This document shows positions 53,200 to 62,490 of a stretch of 64,000 nt of DNA, one piece after another. How positions within the stretch are numbered: the first letter of the stretch is position 1; each line of letters begins with the position of its first letter. Under the pieces are notes generated by a model, which saw only the letters and a list, made by a program, of their open reading frames with translations, ran no database searches and was not told the origin of the DNA. The translations under genes and the position numbers were made by a program. This DNA is from Undaria pinnatifida. Lineage: Eukaryota; Sar; Phaeophyceae; Laminariales; Alariaceae. The stretch lies in the NCBI GenBank assembly GCA_012845835.1, contig JABAKD010000011.1:6200381-6264380 (forward strand), in the 5' to 3' direction.

Positions 53200-53284
53200 T
53201 GTTGTAAGGCTTAGTTTGGGTAAGATATTGGTTAACCTTTTGCAAGTGGTCAAACGGACTAATACCCCACTAACACCTTTAACA
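53200..53284 (+). mobile_element. Family T: isolated LTR
   Basis: TGTTGTAAGGCTTAGTTTGG ... CACCTTTAACA, 85 bp, followed by only the first AATGGC of the internal part. So either a truncated copy or a near-solo LTR. Confidence 0.65.
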
Positions 53285-53470
53285 AATGGCATATAATAAT
53301 TCGACACGATTCGACGAGGGAAAAAAGGACTGAAGTCTTCTCGCGATAAAAAGAGATAGCGTGTGACGTAATGGGCAGGGGGTGGAAAGCCTGCTTGGTG
53401 GCCCCGGATATGAGCTACGTTTAGGGAGAGAGACGGAGAAAGAAACGCTGCGAAGATAAAAGCAGGGATG
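53285..53470 (-). repeat. Family H repeat
   Basis: ATTCGACACGATTCGACGAG, TCTTCTCGCGATAAAAA, GGTGGCCCCGGATATGAGC and GGGAGAGAGACGGAG. Abuts the isolated LTR. Confidence 0.6.
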
Positions 53471-53496
53471 ACAAAAAATATATATGCCCCGAGATA

Positions 53497-53690
53497 TATT
53501 ATAAAAATAAAAATACACCCCAGCTGTGAGATCGAATATTTCGTCGAAACTCATCTTTGCAAGCTGTGTGTGATACTCCGATCGCGCGTATTACGCGGTG
53601 TGTATCCTCATTAAGGATATAGGCCGGCGACTCCCCTTGGAGCTACAGTGTAGCTTTGTACCAGGTTCAACAGCGTGATGTTAATCAATC
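53497..53690 (+). repeat. Family F repeat, long form
   Basis: ATATTATAAAAATAAAAATA start, full core, TCCTCATTAAGGATATAGGC, GCGACTCCCCTTGGAGCTAC and GTAGCTTTGTACCAGG; longest copy. Confidence 0.7.
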
Positions 53691-54240
53691 AGTTCGCGGA
53701 AACTATAAACCCGTTTTTGTAACGAAAAACAGACGGATACTTTTTTTGTCGGAGGGCTCGCTGCGTCAGAGGGCACGGATCTCTGGCTTCACCCATAGCT
53801 GTTTACGTTTTATAACTCGTTTCGCTCGTGATGAATTTGTCGCTCACGTGCAGCTTTCTCCTTCTTCGCCCTTTCGACGCTGAACGGTCGGTAATAGAGC
53901 TATCCGTCGCCGAAAATTCCCAGGCGACCCCACCTGTCGTCAACTGCGTGCACAGGTGGAATGGTATAGCCAAAAAAAAAAACACGGATATCTTGTGTCG
54001 GACACAGCAGATCTCGGGCATAACCCAGAGCTGTGTACTTTCTGTAACCCCGCTTCGCTTGAAACAAATTTGTCGCTCACAGCTCTTTCTCCTTTTCGCT
54101 TTTTGACGCTGAACGGTCGGTGAAGAAGAGCTATTTGCCACCTGCCTAACCCCGCCTAACCCCGCCCCACCCCACCCCACCCGACACCCGACCCGACCAA
54201 CACCTGGGCGACTGGAAAAAAACACACAAAAAACGGGACC
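53691..54240. other. No gene; imperfect duplication
   Basis: Two diverged copies (53740-53890 and 53980-54135) share CGGATCTCTGGC..CATAGCTGTTTAC-like and TTTCTCCTTCTTCGCCCTTT..GACGCTGAACGGTCGGT blocks. The C-rich CCTAACCCCGCCCCACCCC at 54148-54190 is telomere-like but irregular. Confidence 0.45.
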
Positions 54241-54256
54241 ACTGCTGTGGTATGGT

Positions 54257-54385
54257 CAGCGAGCGGGGATGGGGCTGGTGGAGACGGTGGCGGGGTCCAT
54301 CCACTACGAGCGCGGCCAAGGGCAACAAGGCCGGGCGTGGGACTGCTCCCTGGTGCTGACGAAGTACCTCGAGCGTCGGCCGGAG
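54257..54385 (+). CDS. METTL21-type protein-lysine methyltransferase, N-terminal exon
   Basis: Frame with ATG at 54269: MGLVETVAGSIHYERGQGQQ, GRAWDCSLVLTKYLERRPE, then donor GAG|GTATGG. The W-D-x(2)-L-V-L-x(2)-Y-L-E pattern immediately upstream of a G-K-x-V-L-E-L-G segment is the hallmark of the METTL21/FAM86 group (Pfam Methyltransf_16), which methylate lysines of chaperones and elongation factors. The start is uncertain: the ATG may initiate, or the exon may begin at an acceptor GTCAG|CGAGCG (54260). Phase 0 at the donor matches the next exon. Confidence 0.65.
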
Positions 54386-54540
54386 GTATGGATGAATACC
54401 GTGGGGGGTGTGGGAGGGGAGGCGGAAGTGGTGGCGCGTGCTAGGATGGAGGTAGCGACCCCCGCGGATCTGAGATGGTTGCGACTAGCGAGGGAGGAAG
54501 TGTCAAGATACGGCCTCGAAAGGCCTGCAATTATCTGATT

Positions 54541-54927
54541 TGATACTAGTGGGGTATTAGTCCGTTTGACCACTTGCAAAAGGTTAACCAATAATAGCTT
54601 ACCCAAACTAAGCCTTATAAACACTCTTCCCCCCCCTTGAAACGGCGGCGGGATAGCAGATCGGCTTGATGCACGGGCGAACGTGTCAGTATCCAAGCGG
54701 TTTCATTTCCTGGGGATACCGGCGGGGAGAGTATGTTTCAAGTTCGACATGGGGAAAGTCTGAAAAAGTTTATTATGGTGGATGTTGGATTTGAACCCAC
54801 GACCCCAAAAAAACCATGGTCCTGCCGAAGACGCCATTTGTTAAGGTATTAGTGGGGTAGTATTAACAGTCCACTGACCACTTGCGAAAGGTTAACCAAT
54901 CGCTTGCCCAAACTAAGCCTTATAACT
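54541..54927 (-). mobile_element. Family T miniature LTR element, complete
   Basis: Minus orientation: 5' LTR 54927-54839, internal with tRNA-like block (CCACCATAATAAAC after B-box), AGTTCGACATGGGG..ATACTCTCCCC in reverse, CGCCGTTTCAAGGGGGGG polypurine tract, then 3' LTR 54623-54541. Confidence 0.7.
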
Positions 54928-55076
54928 GTAGGCAATTGGCCGTTTTCGTATGATATGTTGGCGATATCTATTAGGGGTAGTCAGGAAATGAAACGGAGGC
55001 ATGCGCCTCGGCCCTCAGAAGTAATCCGGGGCTCTGGTGGCATCTAATAAAGTTACGTCCCTCCGAAGGCTAAGAA

Positions 55077-55165
55077 AGTGAGTACTCTCCGTGAGTACTC
55101 TCCGAGGACCTGCTCAATAGGCAGAGCTGCAGGGGACACTCTACTGTGTCCCCGCCCAATACCCT
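55077..55165 (+). repeat. Dispersed 75-bp repeat
   Basis: Copy of 48841-48915, with GTGAGTACTCTCC doubled. Fused to the start of the following family T internal region. Confidence 0.6.
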
Positions 55166-55474
55166 TACAATGTGGCGTCTTCGGCAGGACCATGGGTTTT
55201 TGGGGTCGTGGGTTCGAATCCCACCATCCACAATGACAAACTTTTTCAGACTTTCCCCATGTCGAACTTGAAAAATACTCTCCCCGCCGGTGTCCCCAGG
55301 AAATGAAACCGCTTGGATACTGACACGTCCGCCCGTACATCCGGCCGACCTGCTATCCCGCCGTTTCAGGGGGGGGAGAGTGTTTATAAGGCTTAGCTTG
55401 GGTAAGCTATTAGACTATTGGTTAACCTTTTGCAAGTGGTCAAACGGACTAATAACCCACTAATAACATTAACA
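55166..55474 (+). mobile_element. Family T element lacking its 5' LTR
   Basis: Starts at ACAATGTGGCGTCTTCGGC; tRNA-like block with B-box GGGTTCGAATCCC; polypurine AGGGGGGGGAGAG at 55368-55380; 3' LTR 55381-55474 (TGTTTATAAGG ... TAACA). Confidence 0.7.
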
Positions 55475-55691
55475 GTAGGAGATGAAAAAAAGAAAAATGC
55501 GAATATAAAATTTAGACAGAAGGGATGAGCAAAGGGAAAAAAAAAGGTTAGTACGCCATCAACGAAAAAGGACCCCCGTGTATTGTAAAGAATGAAGAAA
55601 TACTCCGTACGAGTACCACCCTCAGGTACTTACTGCAGTAAACTTTTACAAGGTGTGTTACCCGGGTTGAAATTGTTTCTGAATGGATTAC

Positions 55692-55782
55692 GGGGGCCCT
55701 TTAGAGCCCCCGAACCCCTCCCTATATCAATTCCAAGTAATTTGTCCCCAAAAACGGGTTTTCCCGTTGTAACGGCGTTTAA
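55692..55782 (-). mobile_element. Family A MITE in family B-like sequence
   Basis: CCCTTTAGAGCCCCCGAACC to CGTTGTAACGGCGTTTAA, followed by CCCAAAATTCGTTGGGAT, the same family B target context as at 39.3 kb. Confidence 0.65.
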
Positions 55783-56043
55783 CCCAAAATTCGTTGGGAT
55801 AGCTTTTTTTTTTTGCGGGGGGGGGGGGCGACGTCGTTGCCGTTGTATGCCCCTATGGGAAGCTGTATGGGATTGGTCGTTCATCGGGGAGCAGTTTTTG
55901 ATCTCCTCCACAGCAGATATTTTTTTTTCATATATATATATATAGGTAGAGCTCCTCAAGTAAGGGAAACCTCTCAGAAAAATTAGGCAGCGCAGCTAGC
56001 TCTACCGCCGTGGTATGTGGGTCTGGCTGGTGGTGGCGGTGGT

Positions 56044-56457
56044 TGTTACACGGCTTAGTTTGGGTAAGCTATTGGTTAACCTTTTGCAAGTACGAGTCAA
56101 ACGGACTAATACCCCACTAATACCTTACCAAATGGCGTCGTCGACAGGACCATGGGTTTTTGGGATCGTGGGTTCGAATCCCACCATCCACCTAGAATAA
56201 ACTTCTTCAGACTTTCCCCATTGCCATGGCATGTCGAACTTGAAAAATACTCTCCCCGGTATCCCCAGGTGAAATGAAACCGCTTGGATATTGACAGGTC
56301 CGCCCGCGTATCCGGCCGACCTGCCATCCCGACGCCGTTTCAGGGGGGAAGAGTGTTATAAGGCTTAGTTTGGGTAAAAGCTATTATTGGTTAACCTTTT
56401 GCAAGTGATCAAACGGAATGTTAATACTATTAATACTACCCCGCTAATTCCTTAGCA
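56044..56457 (+). mobile_element. Family T miniature LTR element, best full copy
   Basis: 5' LTR 56044-56130 (TGTTACACGGCTTAG ... ACCTTACCA), then 2 nt and TGGCGTCGTCGACAGG. A tRNA-like block runs to 56192 (A-box-like TGGCGTCGTCGACAGG, B-box GGGTTCGAATCCC, CATCCACC). There follow about 150 bp of unique sequence, polypurine AGGGGGGAAGAG (56342-56353) and 3' LTR 56354-56457. 414 bp; no coding capacity. It fits a TRIM/SMART layout, but the tRNA-like block is in sense orientation and so is not a simple primer-binding site. Confidence 0.75.
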
Positions 56458-57086
56458 TTGTGGTGTTGGTTGCGGCAGCGGTGGTGGCGGCGGTGGCGGT
56501 TGTGGTGGCGGCTGATTGCGGTGTTGGTGGCTGTTGTTGGTGGTGATGGCGTTACTGTTGTTGTGGTTGGTGTTTCTGTTGGTGTTGATGTTGTGGTTCA
56601 AAGATGTCAGGAAACGGTCAGTCAAGGAAAAACGTCCAGCGGTCAAGGGCGTCAAACCGATCGTTCCACACTAAAATCTGCGAGTTTGGCGTCTGTCAAG
56701 GCAAACCATTGGAAAATTGCCGTCGGTCAAGGTCGTTCTCCACTAAAACCTAGTAATTTGGCGTCAGTCAAGGTAAATTATTGGAAAATTGTCTTTCGTC
56801 AAGGGTGTAAAACCGATCATTCTACACTAAAGCCTACCTGGTAGCAATTTGGCGTCAGTTAAGGTAAATTATTGCAAAATTGCCATCGGTCAAGGGGTCA
56901 AAGTGCCGCCTCCTGACATATTTGTTGTGGTTGGTATTGGTGTTGGTGTTGGCGGTGGTGTTACTGCTGCTGGTGTTGGTATTGGTGTTGGTGTTGGTGA
57001 TTCATGGTGATGACTGCTGTTGAGTTTGGTGCCAGGAGGGTGTTTTGTGGTGTTGGTGTGGCGGTGTTGGAACGTTGGGCGTGGCG
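56458..57086 (+). repeat. GGTGTT/GGTGGC-rich tract and 70-bp triplication
   Basis: GT-rich simple DNA (56458-56600 and 56925-57060) flanks three copies of TTTGGCGTC(A/T)GT(C)AAGG..A(A/T)TATTGGAAAATTG with CCACACTAAAA(C)C. Only repeats. Confidence 0.6.
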
Positions 57087-57393
57087 TTTTTGTTTTGTTT
57101 TTTCACAATTCTACTTTCAAGCGTCTGGACAAGCCGTGGTCACAGGTGTCGTCCCTTCTTCCCCCCGATTCTTGCCTTCAATTTTTATCGCGCATAGGGT
57201 TCAGCATTCCCACTACTGGTCAATTTTTCATCGAGTGTTGCTAACTCACGCTCTCGCGCTTTCCGCAAGTCAATTTGTGCACAAGAAAAAGTCCCAACGA
57301 ATTTATACGAGTATGCACTCGGCGGGGCTCGAACTCACGAAACTGACCTATACCAGGCTCGAGGATAACCTGATACGCCACTGGGGCGACCGG
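57087..57393 (-). mobile_element. Family C SINE, full length (reference copy)
   Basis: Minus strand: GGTCGCCCCAGTGGCGTATC (A-box region), GTGAGTTCGAGCCCCGCCGA (B-box), body of about 190 bp, T-run at 57087-57103 giving the A-tail. Confidence 0.8.
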
Positions 57394-57659
57394 ATCTATT
57401 TATAGGTGGTTGGCGTCTGTTTTAGTTTTTTTATCGTTTTTGCTTGCTCTACTTGACTTTTTTTTTCGCCCAACCGTCCACCTGGCCCGACATTACACAG
57501 GAGAGCCAGGATAAGGGCTCTCACCGTCGAAAGAGCTCCTCAACTCCGCAACTTCCCAGTATGGTTGAAACCCTATAATGTACCCCTCCACGGCCGGGGA
57601 AAAAACGAAAGTGCTATAACTGGTGTGATGATCCCACGACGTAGGTGTTAAACTAAAAA

Positions 57660-57860
57660 TTGTTGCAAAAACAAAAAACAAAATGTTTAATTTCCGACGA
57701 TTTGGGGTTAAGGAGCCTCGTCATCCTATTCTAACTCCAAGTGTTTTGTCCCCATGTCGGGACTGCGGTGCTAAAAGGGTTAAGGAGCCTCGTCATTCGT
57801 AAAACGTTTCGGCCAAAAAATGGTATACCTTGAGTGCCTCTGTCGTAGCGCGCGCCTACC
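57660..57860 (+). mobile_element. Family B right half with family A remnant
   Basis: CGACGATTTGGGGTTAAGGAGCC is followed by a 65-bp deleted A copy (TAACTCCAAGTGTTTTGTCC), after which TTAAGGAGCCTCGTCATTC repeats the target; ends CTCTGTCGTAGCGCGCGCC. The duplicated GGTTAAGGAGCCTCGTCAT shows more than TTAA was duplicated here. Confidence 0.55.
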
Positions 57861-57984
57861 GTCCTTAGCAAGGACAAAAATCGCGTGGGCGACGGACTAG
57901 AACGTGAATCGGTCGGGCTTGGGGCGCTGCATATGGCCCGCTGCCGCCCCACGGCCCGATAACGATCACCCCCCCCCCCCTATG

Positions 57985-58135
57985 TTGCAAGGGGAGTCGC
58001 CGACCTATATCCTTAATGAGGACACACAACCCGTAATTCGCGCGATCGGAGTATCACACACAGCTTGCAAAGATGAGTTTCGACAAAATATTCGATCTCG
58101 CAGCTGGAGTGTATTTTAATGTTTATAATATAGGT
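57985..58135 (-). repeat. Family F repeat, long form, reversed
   Basis: AAGGGGAGTCGCCGACCTAT, CCTTAATGAGGACAC, GATCGGAGTATCACACACAG and TATTCGATCTCGCAGCTGG. Confidence 0.65.
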
Positions 58136-58474
58136 TGGGTTGTCGTCGGTTGGCAACGACACTGTAAAACACGCCGCTCACTACATGAGCTAGACCACCG
58201 GGTTACCGTTTTGTTTTTGTTTTTTTTTGGCGGTCGATCACAGCTGGCGGTGGAGTGATAGATCTTTTATTTTGCGGGTTGGAGAATTTTTACTCCGCAC
58301 AAGGGGAATGATGGTATCACGTACCTGGTTGTGTGTGTTTACCTATGGTACTAAGGCGCCCCCAAGAGACAGTTGCATAGTACTGGTACTCCCACTGCTG
58401 TCTCTGGAAGTGGCCATACCGGAAATTAAATTAACTCGTTGAAGGTGTCATCCACATGCATGTCTGCCTCACTA

Positions 58475-58670
58475 AGCGATTCTTAGTAGGATGCAGCTCA
58501 CCAACAATCATGCGACTCGCCGAACACCTCACGGCGCTTCGCGCTTGGTGCAAGCAGTGTCTGCCTGGTCGGTGAAAACCCGACGTGCTCCGTCCCGGCG
58601 TAGTAGGGATGCGAGGGTCTATACCATATGGTCATACCACTACGGCCATGCATGAATATCGAGCACACTC
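58475..58670 (+). pseudogene. Family K repeat with C-terminal coding segment
   Basis: LTKRFLVGCSSPTIMRLAEH then LTALRAWCKQCLPGR and TGA, followed by the conserved 3' part (GTGCTCCGTCCCGGCGTAG, GGTCATACCACTACGGCCAT). The peptide is shared with the 36.5-kb copy. Confidence 0.55.
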
Positions 58671-58679
58671 CCCCCGCCT

Positions 58680-59230
58680 GTGGTGGGATAGCGTAGTCGA
58701 GAAAGTGTGGAACGACCTGCTACTGTGGGAGGAAACCGCAAGAATAGATGCTGCTGTCCATAGATAAGTTTCGGGGTATAAGGCAGAAGTAAAGGAAAGG
58801 TATGCAGTATGTGAGAGTCATCCGGTGGTGGTAGCGGTTGAGCGTTTTCGGGGAAAACGAACGTCTCTGACCGGTGTGAGCTTCTCTCGGGTGTGGAACT
58901 ATGTCGGCTAGCGTATGACAAGTTTACGAATATAGTTAAAATGGTAGGACTGGACATCGCAGAATACGAGACACGTCGTTCGGTTTGGGCGATTAAGACG
59001 AAAGAATGTATTGGAAGGCATGTTTTGGGTGAAGAAGAAAAATGTTCAGCTAGTTCCTCATGTGAGGAGCCCAGAAATTTCTTTAGAATTTTCTTGACCC
59101 CTTCCGTGGGAAGGCTCGATGATAGTTTTACGCGCACACCCTCCCCCCCCCCCCCAAGGGGAGCACGCCAAGAAGAGAAAACGGAGCCATACTGTTCCTT
59201 CCCATAAATGGTCAAGACTAGACGGAAAAG
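58680..59230 (+). other. Possible decayed ORF in the methyltransferase intron
   Basis: Two overlapping frames, WWDSVVEKVWNDLLLWEETA.. and MELCRLAYDKFTNIVKMVGL DIAEYETRRSVWAIKTKECI, read like protein but are out of phase and contain stops. Perhaps an old transposable-element ORF. Confidence 0.25.
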
Positions 59231-59471
59231 GAAGAAAAAATAAAAAAAATAAAGGAGCTCGCGTTGTGATTTTGTGCGCGAATCGAGAAAATGGGTTGTT
59301 TTGCCAACTTTTTTTTTTTGCTTGGTTTCAGTAACCTCCCCCCCTTCCCCCCCCCCTTCACCCCCCCCCTGTACATCCCTGCCAGGCTCCTTAAAAAAAA
59401 CTGTGGTTAATATTTTCTTTTTTGTGCTCCCCTGCTCCCCCCCCCCGCGTCTTATCTCCTCGGGTGTGCAG

Positions 59472-59573
59472 GAGGTGCGAGGAAAGGGAGTGCTAGAGCT
59501 AGGGTGCGGAATAGGGCTACCCGGTGCGGCGGCGGCAATGTTGGGCGCGGCGGAGGTCACTCTAACGGATATG
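59472..59573 (+). CDS. METTL21-type methyltransferase, exon with SAM-binding motif I
   Basis: A long pyrimidine stretch, CTCCTCGGGTGTGCAG acceptor, then 34 codons EVRGKGVLELGCGIGLPGAA + AAMLGAAEVTLTDM, and donor ATG|GTGGGC. VLELGCGIGLPG is motif I of class I SAM methyltransferases; EVTLTDM supplies the acidic end of strand beta-2 that binds the ribose. The family continues PEVLPLL.RN, which I do not find in the remaining 4.4 kb, so the next exon is either far away or outside the window. The long antisense frame here (329 codons) is a by-product. Confidence 0.75.
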
Positions 59574-61410
59574 GTGGGCACATCGTTTGTACGTCGTGTG
59601 TACATCGTGTTGACGTCGTGTGTACGCACGGTGGGTACATCGTGTGTACATTGTGGTGTGTATGCAATTGGTGTGTCCTGTGCATATAGACTACAGACGT
59701 GCAGGATTTGTACATGTAGGCTACATATCCAATCCTGGAAAGCTTTGCCAGATCATGCAGATCGCACGGCCCCCACCCGGTAGCATGAGCTATGACCACA
59801 CAGATCTCCGCCGAAAGACCTAGAGCATGAAGTAGGCGTCGGTAGGTGATCTGTGTCCGGCGTGTGCAAGATTCGGTCCAAATCACTGTGAGAGTTAGAG
59901 GAAGACACACCGCGCTGGGCGTGTCCTCAGCAAAGAGGTGTATCCCAGGCGAGCCCCCCCCCCCTGCCTCGGAGCAAGACGTCTCATTAAATCCAGCACC
60001 GAAGTGGTCCCTCTATAGTGTCGGTTGAGTAGTGCCGGTTGCCCGCTATAGTGCCCGTGAAATCGCTTGGCACATACGGGAAACAACTAGCAGTGGCCCT
60101 ATGCGAATTAGTGCCGGTTGCCGCTACAGTGTGCCGGTACTTCCGGGTTGGCACGTACCGCCGAAGCTAGGGAGGCACCACTATTATTAGTGAACTTGCT
60201 TCGAATGATGTGGGGCAGCTCGAGGTAATACGACACCACCGACGGAAAAAGAGGTATCGTGCAGGCCGACGGCCTCTCTGGTGCTACAGTACCAGGATCA
60301 AGAAGACGATAAACTAGACTGTGAGCTCGTGGGGGCTGGTGCGTGTTACTTGCCCGGTTTCTTGCGGGGTGGTGGCTAATTTTTGTTGTTATTACTAGCC
60401 ACACGGACGATTGGTGTGTAACCAATACAACGCTCGGTTATACATGATGGGCAACGTGATGCAATGATGCATTGATACGACGATGTCATCTTGTACTAGG
60501 CTTTGGACTCGTGAAAACTTACTAAAGACGGGCGATCGATGTAGTTTGCAGCTTGCAAAGGCGAGCTTCGACCCTAAATCCGTCGGACTCACAGCTGACG
60601 TCCTTCCAATAATTTCATTATAAAAGTAGTTTCATTTAGTTTCGACGAGCTTTTTTTTTTTTTCCAGCGTTACGGTATCTGAAATAGCTCGCAGGAACGC
60701 GCCTGTGTTCCCCCCACGCTTCTCATCTTGGCGGTGCTCACCCGAGGCGTTTTCAAGCCACCCACATCCCGGATGGGGGGCGTTGTATTACTAGTTGGCG
60801 TGATTGATTTTCAGATGATTTTCGGCGTATCTACATGGGTACAGTGTGTGTTATGGTCGCGTTTGTTTGCCGTCCGAATCTTGTGCAGCGTGAGCCCCAG
60901 GCTCGATCAACTCATGTCATGAGAGCATGCTCTAGTTCGTTGGAAGGGCTGTGTATCATGGCGGTGAAGAAATAATACCAGGTAAGGAAACGAAAAAGGC
61001 TTGCTGACAAATGCCGAAAAATATCACAACAGTTGGATAGATCAGATATATCAGATGCTTCGCGGACAGATCAGATAGATGATATGGATCAGTTAGATCA
61101 GATAGATTAGATAGATCCGTGTTCGTGATATGCCATACGGTATGGGGCCTGCTGAAAATTGTAAAATTATCGCACCTCGAACAGATAAGAAATATCATTT
61201 AGATGAGATAGATGGTATTGGTCCCCGTTCGTGATATACCATACGGTGTGCGACACTCCAGATAGCAATCTGCTATTCTGGCCAGGCTGGAATTCTTGTG
61301 TAACGCGGGGTAGGCCGTGTTCTTGAATTTTATTTTTTCGTCTTAAAAACGAGAGCCTGAAATCCTCAAACTGCCACATTCTTAAGTGCTGTCACGTGCT
61401 GCGTGTATGT
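59574..61410. other. No exon; family J and F fragments
   Basis: GTGTACATCGTG/ACGTCGTGTGTAC-type repeats (59580-59660); family J end at 59735-59870; a duplicated TAGTGCCGGTTGCCGCTA at 60030-60135; an F-like AGCTTGCAAAGGCGAGCTTC at 60550; a CGTTCGTGATAT.CCATACGGT duplication at 61120 and 61225. Confidence 0.45.
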
Positions 61411-61417
61411 CGTGGAG

Positions 61418-61525
61418 AGTAGACAGATCCCTGGTCTGTATCAGACAGATCCCTGGTCTGTATCAGACAGATCCCTGGTCTATATCAGACAGATCCCGCT
61501 GGTTTATATCAGACGGACCCCTGGT
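61418..61525 (+). repeat. 22-bp tandem repeat, five units
   Basis: CAGACAGATCCCTGGTCTGTAT with decay in the last two units. The core AGATCCCTGGTCT(G) also appears in the 176-bp duplication at 38.5 kb. Confidence 0.8.
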
Positions 61526-62305
61526 CTACATACATGAAAACCTGTTTTTCTTCTCTTAATTGTCTGGTTTTGCCGTTCCCTTCTACGTTAGTGTTTAGTG
61601 TTTTTCGGTTCTTCGCTCAACTCTTGCTGTCTGCCTAGCATTCCACCTCCTCGTACTTGTATTTCCCCGTCGAAGGGGGAACTTGTATGTATTTATTTTT
61701 GTGCGCGTAGGGTATCTATCGTTCGTACGGGCCGGGTGAGGGCCGTATGATCTACATCTGATGTAGCTAGCACGTGTTTCGTGGATTGTATATATACACT
61801 ACTGTCGGGAATTACCCTGCACAATGTTCCATGAAGTCCGATAGGTCCATTGTCTGAATGGTGATTCGTCCGATGATGTTGAAGATTCTTGAAACATGTT
61901 TCTGACGTCGACGACGCCAAATGAGGGGTTTGGGGTATCCCAGGTCCGACTCGCGACTTGCAACAACTTATCTTCTTGTCTTGGGTAGCGAGGAGGACAC
62001 GCCAGGTTGGAGCAAGGTTCGACGGCGAACCAAGCGAGAGGGCAAACGATCGAGGCGCCTTTTTTGAGGCAAACGAGAGGTGCTTCGAAGGCAAAACGGA
62101 GAGTCGACAGTGATTACTTGTCAGCGGGAAACTTGATTACCCGCCTCTCTGTCATCAGAATCTACGGAGACTCCACGACCACTTTTAGTACAACAAGACG
62201 CGATATCCAACACCTCTGGAACGGCTAGTACACCGTTCATACAAATCTTCACGAGAAGATACGACTTTGCCACGGTATAAAGTGTACCTGCGACCCATAT
62301 TTCTG
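61526..62305. other. No gene seen
   Basis: 61900-62100 is moderately GC-rich and open on the minus strand (ATQDKKISCCKSRVGPGIPQ) but without start, splice or homology support. Confidence 0.35.
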
Positions 62306-62309
62306 TTAA

Positions 62310-62490
62310 AAAAAAAGTGAAAACACACTACCCACGTACAGCTTCTGTAAGATCGAGAATTTCTTCGAAAGCCACGTTTGCAAGCTGTGTGTGATACTCC
62401 GATCACGCGTATTACAGGGTGTGTCTTCAGTAAGGATACATATATATCGGTCGGCGACTCTCCTTGGAACTACGAAATAGCTAATACGGA
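62310..62490 (+). repeat. Family F repeat, long form
   Basis: CAGCTTCTGTAAGATCGAGA, TGTGTGATACTCCGATCACG, TTACAGGGTGTGTCTTCAGT and GGCGACTCTCCTTGGAAC. Confidence 0.6.

Larger units (their letters stand above)
54386..59471 (+). other. Methyltransferase intron, 5.1 kb, packed with mobile elements
   Basis: Inferred from matching phases and from the continuity of RRPE + EVRGKGVLELG. It contains three family T copies, a C SINE, an A MITE, and B, F and K pieces. Confidence 0.6.

Noticed and set aside
52255-56195. tRNA genes suggested by perfect B-boxes
   Set aside because: Each is the internal block of a family T element; the 5' acceptor strand does not pair with CATCCAC, and the sequence is repeated with flanking LTRs.
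33760-57393. tRNA genes in family C copies
   Set aside because: They are heads of tRNA-derived SINEs with long unrelated bodies and A-tails.
58640-59629. 329-codon minus-strand frame, the longest in the window
   Set aside because: It is antisense to the methyltransferase exon, built of Pro/Gly-rich and simple sequence, with no conserved motif; the plus-strand exon explains the open region.
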